A DNA stretch of 64,000 nt. It comes from Acidobacteriota bacterium. Lineage in GTDB: Bacteria > Acidobacteriota > Terriglobia > Terriglobales > Acidobacteriaceae. The notes beneath the pieces are model-generated. The model saw only the letters and a program-made list of their open reading frames with translations, ran no database searches and was not told the DNA's origin. This document shows positions 41,339 through 48,806 of this stretch, piece after piece. Numbering within the stretch: position 1 is the stretch's first letter; every line of letters starts with the position of its first letter. The stretch is taken from the NCBI GenBank assembly GCA_021793405.1, contig JAJYSV010000007.1, positions 56,109 through 120,108 on the forward strand, in the 5' to 3' direction. The position numbers and the translations under genes are program-made.

Positions 41339-42187
41339 GTGCCAGAAGGCGATACCATCTTTCGTTCGGCACACGCACTTGAGCGAGCCTTGAAAGGAAA
41401 GATCATCACCAGGTTTGAGACAGGATATGCCAGATTGGCAAGTGTCGATGACAACCGGCAGCTTGCCGGCCGTACCGTGGAGCGTGTCGAAGCACGCGGA
41501 AAATGGCTCCTCATGTTTTTCTCCGGAGACTTGATCCTCGTCACCCACATGCGGATGAACGGCTCCTGGCATCTCTATCGCGCCGGAGAACGCTGGCGCC
41601 GTCCGCGACGCGATATGCGCATCGTGATTGAAACTGTAGATTGGACCGCAGTTGCTTTTACCGTTCCGGTAGCTGAGTTTCATTCCTCTGCGTCTCTCCT
41701 CCGAAAGACGACGATTCCCTTACTGGGACCGGACTTGTTGAAGGAAGACTTCGACGCAGACAAGGCGATTGCACGCATTCGTCAACACGCGGACGAGGAA
41801 ATTTCGGAGGTGTTGCTGAATCAGCGGGTAATGGCAGGGATTGGCAACGTCTACAAGTCGGAAATCTGTTTCATGTGCTCGGTGAATCCATTTCGGCGTG
41901 TGGAAACACTGGAACAAAGGGAACTGGAACAACTCGTCCACACAGCCAGAAAATTCCTCACAGCGAATGTAGCGGAAAATGCCGACGCTCAGATTGCAAC
42001 CTATCCAGGGCTGCGGCATACGACCAATACGTCCGATCATTCTGCGCGCTTATGGGTGTATGGACGCGCTGGAAAATCGTGCCGCCGCTGCGGCCAACGG
42101 CTCGAGATGCGCAAGCAAGGTTCGGGCGCGCGTACAACCTACTGGTGCCCAGTCTGCCAGCCTTTTCTTTTGACTAAGTCGAGCTGA
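41339..42187 (+). CDS. nei2: Fpg/Nei-family DNA glycosylase (Nei2-like endonuclease VIII)
   Basis: 282 residues from a GTG. After Met removal the catalytic Pro and Glu would be exposed (MPEGDTIF), as needed for base excision with AP-lyase activity. The helix-two-turn-helix LNQRVMAGIGNVYKSEICF and the C-terminal zinc finger (CRRCGQRL...WCPVC) are complete. It opens GDTIFRSA like Nei2 rather than Fpg (PELPE). It lies two bases after lhr. Lhr next to nei2 is also seen in mycobacteria, which supports a joint DNA repair role. Confidence 0.93.
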   Translation: MPEGDTIFRSAHALERALKGKIITRFETGYARLASVDDNRQLAGRTVERVEARGKWLLMFFSGDLILVTHMRMNGSWHLYRAGERWRRPRRDMRIVIETVDWTAVAFTVPVAEFHSSASLLRKTTIPLLGPDLLKEDFDADKAIARIRQHADEEISEVLLNQRVMAGIGNVYKSEICFMCSVNPFRRVETLEQRELEQLVHTARKFLTANVAENADAQIATYPGLRHTTNTSDHSARLWVYGRAGKSCRRCGQRLEMRKQGSGARTTYWCPVCQPFLLTKSS

Positions 42188-42374
42188 CGGTGACACGGCC
42201 CTGCTCATGAACGAGAGCATTTCCGCTGATAGTTGACGGACCTCTCCCAATCGCCAAATCTGGAGCGGATCATCCGCTCGGCTGGCTCGACAGGCGCAGG
42301 CAACGGGATTAGCCCCGGCGGTATCCGTCGAAAGATTGCATTTTTCTTGACTTTCCTTGTTACTGCCCTCGTTA

Positions 42375-42794
42375 CTAACTCTTTGGTGGTTCTAAAAAAG
42401 TAGCCCATGCGTGCGCGCGTTCCTTGCCTTCGGAAGTTGTGAGAGTTGCTTCTGTAAGTATCTTTCGCCTTTGTCTTGCAACCACCCAGCCACAAACGAG
42501 AAGTAGCTCTCCTGGCGTGACGCGGCCTCTGAAGCGAACCCTCAAATCCACTGTCAATGCCTCCCAGTTGTGGGCCATGATGGCCTTCGACATTGCCTCA
42601 TCGAGAACGGTGCTAATGATTCCACCATGAATTATGTTCTGAAAGCTCTCCCAGTCACCTGTAGGTATCCAGTTCGCACAAATAGAGTTTGCCTGCAGAT
42701 AGAAACCAATTTGCAAACCTTTGGGATTCGCTGAGCCGCAGACTATACAAGCTGGATTTGTTCGTGCCCAGTGGTGATTATTGTCTGATTCCAA
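42375..42794 (-). CDS. PaaI-type hotdog thioesterase
   Basis: 139 residues from a TTG with GAGGGGG eight bases upstream. Hotdog fold features: CIVCGSANPKGLQIGFYL at the start, HGGIISTVLDEAMSKAI (central helix with the catalytic-region HGG and Asp-Glu), and VDLRVRFRGRVTPGELLLV. CxxC near the N-terminus is typical of a subgroup in which an acyl-CoA substrate is undefined. Cytoplasmic. Possibly cotranscribed with the small gene just upstream. Confidence 0.88.
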   Translation of the reverse strand: MESDNNHHWARTNPACIVCGSANPKGLQIGFYLQANSICANWIPTGDWESFQNIIHGGIISTVLDEAMSKAIMAHNWEALTVDLRVRFRGRVTPGELLLVCGWVVARQRRKILTEATLTTSEGKERAHAWATFLEPPKS

Positions 42795-42806
42795 GAGACC
42801 GCCCCC

Positions 42807-42968
42807 TCATTCATTTGCCAAACCTCCGTCCTGATCGGCATTCCTTTGGGGCGTTTCCAGCTGCCCCGCGAACGTGGTCGGCACGAGCACAACTAGTACG
42901 CCCAACAAGCCGATTCGAATAAGCTTGGATAAGAGCTGCACCGGAAGCATATCTGCACATACCTTCAT
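42807..42968 (-). CDS. Possible 53-residue exported peptide
   Basis: The frame from the ATG at 42968 reads a basic start, a hydrophobic core LIRIGLLGVLVVLVPTTFAG and a polar tail ending GGLANE, then stops 12 bases before the thioesterase. This has the layout of a small secreted or membrane-anchored peptide. The ribosome site is weak and there is no known relative, so it may be chance. Confidence 0.25.
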   Translation of the reverse strand: MKVCADMLPVQLLSKLIRIGLLGVLVVLVPTTFAGQLETPQRNADQDGGLANE

Positions 42969-43154
42969 CGGGTGTTTGCCTGCACCTGTTTATTCAACGA
43001 TCTTCATATCGCGCCTATTGCATGATTTATGGTTGCATTCCACATCGCTATTGCTCTTTGTGCCCGCTTTCTGTTGGCAGTACCCGCTGGGAGAAGAGCT
43101 GCGCCACTCCATTGCTGATTCTCCTACCGGAAATCTTCTCGACGACCACATGAG

Positions 43155-43931
43155 CTATGCCGTCGATCTGATCAGGCTCAGGCCAAATAGCAGGGCTGAG
43201 ACAATGACAATCGTGGGCGCAATGCTGAGGTTGTGGAGTACGTAGGCATTGAGCAGGAAGCCGATACCAACCGCCAGTAAGCTCGCAAGTGAAGAAGCCA
43301 GGAGAAAGCGCGAGATACTGTTGGCCAGGCGTCGGCCCGTCGCGGCCGGTATGATGATCAAAGCTCCTGCGAGCAATGCGCCCATGAATCGGAGCCCTAT
43401 CAGCACCGTCAAGCTAAAAACAAGCAGAAACAAGAGATTCAGCCGATTCAGCTTGATGCCGGTTGCTGCCGCCAATTCAGGAGAAAACAAATTCAAGATC
43501 AGCGCACTCTTGAAGCGCAGGACAAAGTAGACAATCAGTGCAATTGCGAGGGCGCCAAGCCAAAAGGTGAAGCCCGATATCTGCTCGAATTTGCCGAAGA
43601 ACGCCTCAACAAAATCCTCCTTGGGTGTCAGGACCGCTCCAATCGCAACGGAGCCTGCAAACACCACACCGATGGCGACCTCGGTCGACAGGCTCGCCTT
43701 CTTCTGCAGTTGCCAGATCAGCAGGGTTCCGAGAAATAGCGTGATTCCCCCTCCGAGCAGAGGATTGAAGTGCAGCAGGAATGCCAAGCCGAGACCCGGC
43801 AGCGCGACATGAGAGATCACGTCGGCGGCAAGGATCATTCGCTTCATCAGCGCGAAGCTTCCAACCAGACCAGCGGCCACGGCGAACAGCAGCGCCAGGA
43901 TGACGCCATAGATGGTTCCTGAGTCAGTCAT
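43155..43931 (-). CDS. ABC transporter permease, ZnuB/MntB-like
   Basis: 258 residues from the ATG at 43931, which overlaps the ATPase stop by eight bases. About eight membrane spans; LMKRMILAADVISHVALPGLGLAFLL is the usual start of metal-ABC permeases, and GIKLNRLNLLFLLVFSLTVLIGLRFMGALLAGALIIIPAATGRRLA is the conserved central loop and span. The family imports Zn, Mn or Fe. No substrate-binding protein is encoded here. It is the last gene of the leftward operon that also holds the two MinD-type ATPases. Confidence 0.9.
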   Translation of the reverse strand: MTDSGTIYGVILALLFAVAAGLVGSFALMKRMILAADVISHVALPGLGLAFLLHFNPLLGGGITLFLGTLLIWQLQKKASLSTEVAIGVVFAGSVAIGAVLTPKEDFVEAFFGKFEQISGFTFWLGALAIALIVYFVLRFKSALILNLFSPELAAATGIKLNRLNLLFLLVFSLTVLIGLRFMGALLAGALIIIPAATGRRLANSISRFLLASSLASLLAVGIGFLLNAYVLHNLSIAPTIVIVSALLFGLSLIRSTA

Positions 43932-44667
43932 GTTCCGCCACCTTGTCTGATTGCATCGGCTCAAGGCCACGCCGGTGCAAGTAGTACTTCGACGGTGCCG
44001 AATACATGGCCTCGAGAGCTGCGGGGGTCAAGACTTCTCTCGGGGGGCCGAAGCAGACCATATCTTTGCTCAAACACAAAACCTTATTCGCAGCGCGATA
44101 CACAATGCTGAGGTCATGTGAGACCAAAACCACTGTCAGATGCTTTTCCTGCTGCAATCTCTCCACGAGGTCGTAGATCTTTTCCTCCGCAAGTTCATCG
44201 AGACTCGCGGTAGGCTCATCGAACAGCAGCACATTGGGTTCACCCAGCAGTGCAAATGCGATCAGAGCCTTCTGGAACTGTCCACTGGAGATGGTTCCGA
44301 TGCTCGCGGTCAACACCTCCGGCGTTAAATCGACCGCGGCAGCCACGGTTTCTATGCTTCTGGAGTGCAACTTCAGAACGCGAGCCTTTGCAGCCAGCAG
44401 ATCATGAACACGAATGGGCATTTGGCGGTCGGCAGCTACCTTCTGGGGAACGTAACCGAGCCGTGCACCGGGCGACCAGCGGATCTCGCCTTCGTAGGGC
44501 AGCAAACCAAGGAGCGCCTTCAGTAGAACGGTTTTGCCCGCGCCGTTAGGTCCGATGATCGCCACGTTGTCCCCCGTATCCACATCGAAACTAAGGTTCT
44601 GGATGACACTGCGACTTCCGAATTGAATGTTCAAGCCGCGCACGGAAAGGATGCTTCCTGTTGTCAT
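43924..44667 (-). CDS. ABC transporter ATPase, ZnuC/MntA-like
   Basis: 247 residues. Walker A GPNGAGKT, signature ISSGQFQKALIA in place of the usual LSGGQ, Walker B VLLFDEPTASLD and switch His in VSHDLS. The start overlaps the MinD-type gene upstream by four bases and the permease overlaps its end, so the three are translationally coupled. With the permease it forms a metal-type ABC transporter lacking a binding protein. The altered signature makes the transport cycle worth testing. Confidence 0.9.
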   Translation of the reverse strand: MTTGSILSVRGLNIQFGSRSVIQNLSFDVDTGDNVAIIGPNGAGKTVLLKALLGLLPYEGEIRWSPGARLGYVPQKVAADRQMPIRVHDLLAAKARVLKLHSRSIETVAAAVDLTPEVLTASIGTISSGQFQKALIAFALLGEPNVLLFDEPTASLDELAEEKIYDLVERLQQEKHLTVVLVSHDLSIVYRAANKVLCLSKDMVCFGPPREVLTPAALEAMYSAPSKYYLHRRGLEPMQSDKVAEHD

Positions 44668-45659
44668 TTCCCTTCCCTCCTCGCTGCTGTGATATTCGAC
44701 ATCTGCGCTTCCAGCCTCTCGACATCTTTCGTCGCTCTAGTTCGTACCTTCATCCACACGTTCCGGATGTCCACCGCGCTTCCGGCCCGGAGGTTCTCGA
44801 CGGCCGCTTTCCGCCGCACCTGCGCCTCGGTCACGGCGCGGTCGTAGCGAACCCTGCCGGCCAACTCCAGACCACGATCGAGAGCCCTTGCTTCGATATC
44901 GTCGGCCATCCTGGGATTCAAATCCCACTTGTTAATGCACACCATGGCCGGGATCCCAAAGTGCAATGCCAGATCGGTGACGCGCTCCAGGTCGTGCAGC
45001 CCGCTGAGCGTCGGTTCGGTAACCACCAGAATCAGATCGGCACCGGTGATTGAAGCAATGACTGGGCAGCCGATGCCAGGCGAGCCGTCAATGAGCACGA
45101 GGTTCAAGGCGCGGTCTTCAGCAAGTTGCCTGGCCTCTGCCCTCACCAAGCTCACAAGCTTGCCCGAGTTCTCCTCGGCAATACCGAGTTTGGCGTGGAC
45201 CATCGGACCAAAACGGGTCTCGGAAATAAACCATTCTCCATTCACCGCAGGTAGAAACTCGATAGCGCCCTCAGAGCAATACCACGCGCATACGCCGCAA
45301 CCCTCACACGCGATCGGATCAACGCGAAAGGTTTTGTTGCTGAAGCCATCGCCTGCGTCATCGAAGCGGACGGCGTCAAACCGGCATAGCTCGGCGCATC
45401 TGCCGCACGCCGTACACTGGTCCGCCTTGATCCGTGCGCGCTTGCCGCCTGCAAATGGTTCGCGCCGCATCACGCCTGGTTCCGTGAGCAAGTGCAGGTC
45501 GGCAGCATCCACATCGCAATCCGCCAGAACGGAACTGTGCGACAAAGCCGCAAAACAGGCCACCAGCGAAGTCTTGCCTGTCCCTCCCTTGCCACTGACG
45601 ACAGCAATCTGCTGCACGCGAGGAGTCTTCTCTGTGCGAATTGTGAGAAGTTCATTCAT
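44664..45659 (-). CDS. MinD/Mrp-type P-loop ATPase with ferredoxin insert (second copy)
   Basis: 331 residues. Deviant Walker A SGKGGTGKTS (about 23-32), then an inserted ferredoxin domain with two 4Fe-4S sites (CTACGRCAELCRFDAV and CEGCGVCAWYC), then the MinD segment LVLIDGSPGIGCPVIASI and VTEPTLSGLHDLERV. This architecture (COG1149) is linked to iron-sulfur or Fe-Mo cluster handling in anaerobes. The N-terminus has about 15 extra residues compared with its neighbour. It is coupled by four-base overlaps to the first copy and to the ABC ATPase. Confidence 0.93.
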   Translation of the reverse strand: MNELLTIRTEKTPRVQQIAVVSGKGGTGKTSLVACFAALSHSSVLADCDVDAADLHLLTEPGVMRREPFAGGKRARIKADQCTACGRCAELCRFDAVRFDDAGDGFSNKTFRVDPIACEGCGVCAWYCSEGAIEFLPAVNGEWFISETRFGPMVHAKLGIAEENSGKLVSLVRAEARQLAEDRALNLVLIDGSPGIGCPVIASITGADLILVVTEPTLSGLHDLERVTDLALHFGIPAMVCINKWDLNPRMADDIEARALDRGLELAGRVRYDRAVTEAQVRRKAAVENLRAGSAVDIRNVWMKVRTRATKDVERLEAQMSNITAARREGK

Positions 45660-46537
45660 CGAGCAGCCTCCAGCGTTGCGTTTGGGAATGCGGTCTTTTC
45701 AGAACCGCACAGCCGGAACAGCAACTCTTCGAGGCGTCGGCGAAACTCCGGCACGGCTTCACACGCGAGTATGCCTTTGGAGTACGCCTCGGCTACCCGG
45801 CGATCATCTGGAATCTCCGCTAGAATCTCGATGTCTGCATCGCGACAGTATGCTTGCACTTTCCGGTCACCGATACCAGCGCGATTCAGAATCACGGCTA
45901 AGGGCAACTCCATCGCTTTTACCATCTCGACCGCAAGCGTCAAATCGTTCAACCCGAAAGGAGTCGGCTCTGTAACCAAAAGCACCTTGTCGGCGCCCCG
46001 CACGCTTTCAATAACCGGGCACGATGTGCCAGGCGGACAATCAATGATCCGCAGTTCTTCCCCCATGGGTTCGGATTTAACTTGCCGGATCAGCGGCGTA
46101 CTCATTGCTTCGCCTATGTTGAGCACGCCATGAATGAAGTGGATAGGACCAGCCGTGCCCGCTTCGAGTTTGCCGGTTTCACGCAAAACCTCCTTGATTG
46201 CGCCCGAGCGACAAACCAGCGTGCAGCCACCACAGGCATGACAAAGCTCCGGATAGACCAACACTCTCTGGCCCACACAAACAATGGCGCTGTACTGGCA
46301 GATTTCCCCGCACAGGCCACAGTGTATGCACTTCTGGTCGTCAACAACCGGATGCAGTTGCCCGATCGAGCGTGTCACTTCGATATGCGGCTTGAGGAAA
46401 AGGTGGCCATTCGGCTCTTCGACGTCGCAGTCAACATAAGCGACACTGTGCCCTTTCTGCGCGGCGAGCCAGGCCAGGTTGGTCGCGATTATCGTCTTAC
46501 CCGTTCCACCTTTGCCGCTGGCAACAGCGATTTTCAT
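45656..46537 (-). CDS. MinD/Mrp-type P-loop ATPase with ferredoxin insert (first copy)
   Basis: 293 residues. Deviant Walker A SGKGGTGKTI (8-17), inserted ferredoxin domain (CIHCGLCGEICQYSAI and CHACGGCTLVCRSGAI), then RIIDCPPGTSCPVIESVRGAD and LLVTEPTPFGLNDL. The CPPGTSCP motif contains cysteines, as in Mrp/Nbp35-like cluster carriers. Paralogue of the next gene; the pair probably forms a heterodimer, as proposed for the two ATPases of the Desulfovibrio orange-protein complex. Last four bases overlap the second copy. Confidence 0.93.
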   Translation of the reverse strand: MKIAVASGKGGTGKTIIATNLAWLAAQKGHSVAYVDCDVEEPNGHLFLKPHIEVTRSIGQLHPVVDDQKCIHCGLCGEICQYSAIVCVGQRVLVYPELCHACGGCTLVCRSGAIKEVLRETGKLEAGTAGPIHFIHGVLNIGEAMSTPLIRQVKSEPMGEELRIIDCPPGTSCPVIESVRGADKVLLVTEPTPFGLNDLTLAVEMVKAMELPLAVILNRAGIGDRKVQAYCRDADIEILAEIPDDRRVAEAYSKGILACEAVPEFRRRLEELLFRLCGSEKTAFPNATLEAAR

Positions 46538-46618
46538 GAGATTTCCTTACATGTTCTGTCGTTCCAATCGTCTGGCCTGCGACTCGCCCAATGTTGTGTT
46601 CTCGCGCCACAATCGCGG

Positions 46619-47041
46619 TCAACCTGTTCGCCGCGGTCCCCGGGACCACCTTGGAATTCCCTGCCGATCCCGCAGAGTCAGAACTTTGCCGTCTTTTTTG
46701 ATCTCTCGGGCCACAATTGCGTCTGCGCCGCCAAACTTTAGCTTCGAGCCCGTGACTTCGATCTGATTTCCTGCTGAGAACGTGAATCCACTCTTTGCAA
46801 CATACGCTGACGGACCGACATGTACGTCGTACGTCTGCTCATTCGTTCGTAGGGTAAGATGGGTACCGGTCCAGCCCTGGCGGCCGATCTCCGTTACCTT
46901 CTCTACCGTGCCTTTGACAGTGATTTCTGTGTTCGGGTTATACAATCGTCGTGCGCTGCTACCCATTTGGGCGAGTGCCGAACCAGCCAAACAAGCGACC
47001 AGCAGCATCGTGATGATTGGCGAGCTTTGTGTGACTTTCAT
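46619..47041 (-). CDS. Small exported OB-fold-like protein
   Basis: 140 residues from the ATG at 47041 with GGAGG six bases upstream. A signal peptide ends at SALAQ. The mature part carries YNPNTEITVKGTVEKVTEI, THLTLRTNEQTYDVHVGP, GNQIEVTGSKLKFGGADAIVAREI and VLTLRD, a beta-rich pattern like exported OB-fold proteins that bind ions or cofactors. Its gene starts inside the end of the preceding membrane-protein gene. Function within the operon is unknown; a periplasmic partner of the metal transporter is one idea. Confidence 0.75.
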   Translation of the reverse strand: MKVTQSSPIITMLLVACLAGSALAQMGSSARRLYNPNTEITVKGTVEKVTEIGRQGWTGTHLTLRTNEQTYDVHVGPSAYVAKSGFTFSAGNQIEVTGSKLKFGGADAIVAREIKKDGKVLTLRDRQGIPRWSRGPRRTG

Positions 47042-47579
47042 CTGAGTCCTCCGTTTCTTGGTCGTATTCCGCTTTTTGTTTCGCGCCGCTGGATTCAGCA
47101 CTATTTGCCAAGGATCGCCCGGGAAAGGCCGGCGCATTTTGGAACACGTGCTTTCGTTCAAGATCTGCCAGGATGGACCGGCCAGTCTCTGTGATTGCGA
47201 TCCTGTCTGCCGCGCGGCAGTGGACGGCTACAGCTGCATTCTGCAATGCGTCCATCCAATCCATAAAGGTCGAGCCGTCGTACAGTTCTGGATAGACGCG
47301 AGCAAACTCGCGATAGAGCTTTCTCATGCGAGCTTTTGAAACTCCGGTGCTTCCAGATGCCCTGAGCATCTCGAGTGCGGGCCGTTGTGTCTCCCAAAGC
47401 AACGCACAATCGGGAGCTTCCGCATCGACGGGAATGGCACACATCAGGCCCGCGACAGAATACGGTGGCTTACGAGATGTGCTCCAGACTCGGCCCAAGA
47501 AAATCCAGAACCGTCGCGCGATGTAGAGCATGTATCCTGCAAGTAGCAACAAACATATGCCTAGCGAGACGTAATTCAT
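46959..47579 (-). CDS. Membrane-anchored hypothetical protein
   Basis: 206 residues. One N-terminal span (SLGICLLLLAGYMLYIARRFWIFLG) followed by a cytoplasmic part of about 175 residues. MRKLYREFARVYPELYDGSTFMDWMDALQNAAVAV suggests a helical bundle, and the tail is acidic and polar. No family recognised. It overlaps the start of the exported OB-fold-like gene by 83 bases in another frame, which is long for a normal operon. Confidence 0.65.
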   Translation of the reverse strand: MNYVSLGICLLLLAGYMLYIARRFWIFLGRVWSTSRKPPYSVAGLMCAIPVDAEAPDCALLWETQRPALEMLRASGSTGVSKARMRKLYREFARVYPELYDGSTFMDWMDALQNAAVAVHCRAADRIAITETGRSILADLERKHVFQNAPAFPGRSLANSAESSGAKQKAEYDQETEDSDESHTKLANHHDAAGRLFGWFGTRPNG

Positions 47580-47664
47580 TGCATACCCCCTTTCCGATCA
47601 CTTGGCGGTCGGCACGGTGGCCTGCGATGTCGTGCCGATCAGCCAATGCACCCACTTCGGATGC

Positions 47665-48018
47665 CTATTCCGGCTTTCGCTTTGCTTCCAGTCCCTCAAT
47701 TCTCTTTTGCATTTCGTTAAGAGTCTTCTGTAGCGACTCTGTCTGGTCTTTCAGGGCGGTGATTTGCTGCTGATCGACGGTCGGTGTAAATACAACCGGG
47801 GGTACCGCCTCCGATGCCTCGGCCGCGCGCTGCCAACATTGCGGGCCCGTAGCATGGAACAGATTCCTCCAGCCCCGGCCGCCACAGCCTCCTCTGCCCA
47901 TTCCACGACCCGAACCCGGATTCATGCTTCCTGGCACGGTAGAGACGGAGCAAAATCTGGCGCCTCGTCCCGTCATAGGGCCTTGTCCCCGTGGACCTGT
48001 CTTATCTCCGTATGGCAT
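47665..48018 (-). CDS. DUF5320-like Gly/Arg/Met-rich protein
   Basis: 117 residues from the ATG at 48018. It begins MPYGDKTGPRGQGPMTGRGARFC, the signature of DUF5320 proteins that occur beside NifX/MTH1175-like genes in anaerobes. A Gly/Arg/Cys-rich stretch (SGRGMGRGGCGGRGW) follows, and the C-terminus is a coiled coil (QQQITALKDQTESLQKTLNEMQKRIEGLEAK). Likely a small adapter of the cluster-handling system. Confidence 0.85.
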   Translation of the reverse strand: MPYGDKTGPRGQGPMTGRGARFCSVSTVPGSMNPGSGRGMGRGGCGGRGWRNLFHATGPQCWQRAAEASEAVPPVVFTPTVDQQQITALKDQTESLQKTLNEMQKRIEGLEAKRKPE

Positions 48019-48057
48019 ATTCGTTTCTCCTTTCACTGCAAACTAATCAACCCATAA

Positions 48058-48642
48058 CTAAGAGCGAGCCATCGGCACACCACACTTGGGGCACAGCATT
48101 TGCAAGCAAGGCTTTCCCGCCGCGTGCGTCACCTTCTCCCCGCACTTTGGGCAGATACAAAATGCGCCGGCCCATGTGGCTGAAGATCCGCCCATTCTTC
48201 CTGCGCCTCCTGCGCCTTGCCCTCTAACTCGCGCACGCCGACCGGCTCCGCGGCCACCTGTTCCAAAACCTCCTGACATCATGTTTTCTCCTTCTCCACG
48301 GCGCCACCTCTTGCAGCCCGGCATCGCAAATGCCCGACGTGCGAGTGTGCCGTTCAGATAAGCCGCCAGTACGTCGTCCACCGTCCCGCAGGCGAAACCG
48401 ATCACCTGCACGCCGGCAGCAATCAATCTGGTCTGCAACGATGCGGAAATCGCACCGCAGATGAGAATCCCGGCTCCGAAGCTCAGGAATTCCGTCACGC
48501 GAACCAACGGGTTCGTACCGAGGAATCGTCTCTCTTCGCGCCGGATCTCCCGGCCGTCTTCGATGTCGATCAACAGCAGATTGCCTGCAACATCGAATAC
48601 AGGAGAGACGCGGCCTTGCCACTGTGGAATTGCGATCCTCAT
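48058..48642 (-). CDS. NifX/MTH1175-type domain fused to a Gly-rich linker and zinc ribbon
   Basis: 194 residues. Residues 1-105 form a dinitrogenase iron-molybdenum cofactor domain (MRIAIPQWQGRVSPVFDVAG, then SFGAGILICGAIS). Residues about 115-150 are Gly/Arg-rich. The last 40 residues are a zinc ribbon (CPKCGEKVTHAAGKPCLQMLCPKCG). The fusion is unusual. It is the first gene of the leftward operon. Its start lies about three bases after the transcription start implied by the sigma54 promoter and has no ribosome site, so the mRNA may be leaderless. Confidence 0.88.
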   Translation of the reverse strand: MRIAIPQWQGRVSPVFDVAGNLLLIDIEDGREIRREERRFLGTNPLVRVTEFLSFGAGILICGAISASLQTRLIAAGVQVIGFACGTVDDVLAAYLNGTLARRAFAMPGCKRWRRGEGENMMSGGFGTGGRGAGRRARVRGQGAGGAGRMGGSSATWAGAFCICPKCGEKVTHAAGKPCLQMLCPKCGVPMARS

Positions 48643-48654
48643 TACTTAGGTCTT

Positions 48655-48672
48655 AAGCACTCAGCGCACCAA
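48655..48672 (-). promoter_or_regulatory. Sigma54 promoter of the leftward NifX/MinD operon
   Basis: The minus strand reads TTGGTGCGCTGAGTGCTT, with GG and GC twelve bases apart as required for the -24/-12 elements of RpoN. The sequence matches the promoter at 50248-50265 in layout (TTGGNNC-N5-GTGCT). A sigma54 activator gene lies just across the intergenic region. Confidence 0.7.
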
Positions 48673-48727
48673 AGCTCTATCTTGTTTCAGTAAGAGGAGT
48701 TGGAGGGTGACTGGAATCTGAGTGTCA

Positions 48728-48771
48728 TGCATATTGCAACATCAAACAACCGTTAATCTTGCATATTGCAA
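48728..48771. promoter_or_regulatory. Paired TGCA-TAT-TGCA upstream activator sites
   Basis: TGCATATTGCAA occurs twice, at 48728-48739 and 48760-48771, exactly 32 bases (about three helix turns) apart. Each is an inverted repeat TTGCA-N3-TGCAA or TGCA-N3-TGCA. They lie 60-100 bases upstream of the leftward sigma54 promoter and just before the activator gene, the place and spacing expected of enhancer sites for the activator encoded here. Confidence 0.7.
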
Positions 48772-48806
48772 TACCAGGACCTACACTGAATGTGGGCAAC
48801 AAACAT

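Noticed and set aside
42874..43245. 123-residue plus-strand frame
   Set aside because: Its end is antisense to the permease gene and it has no signal or motif.
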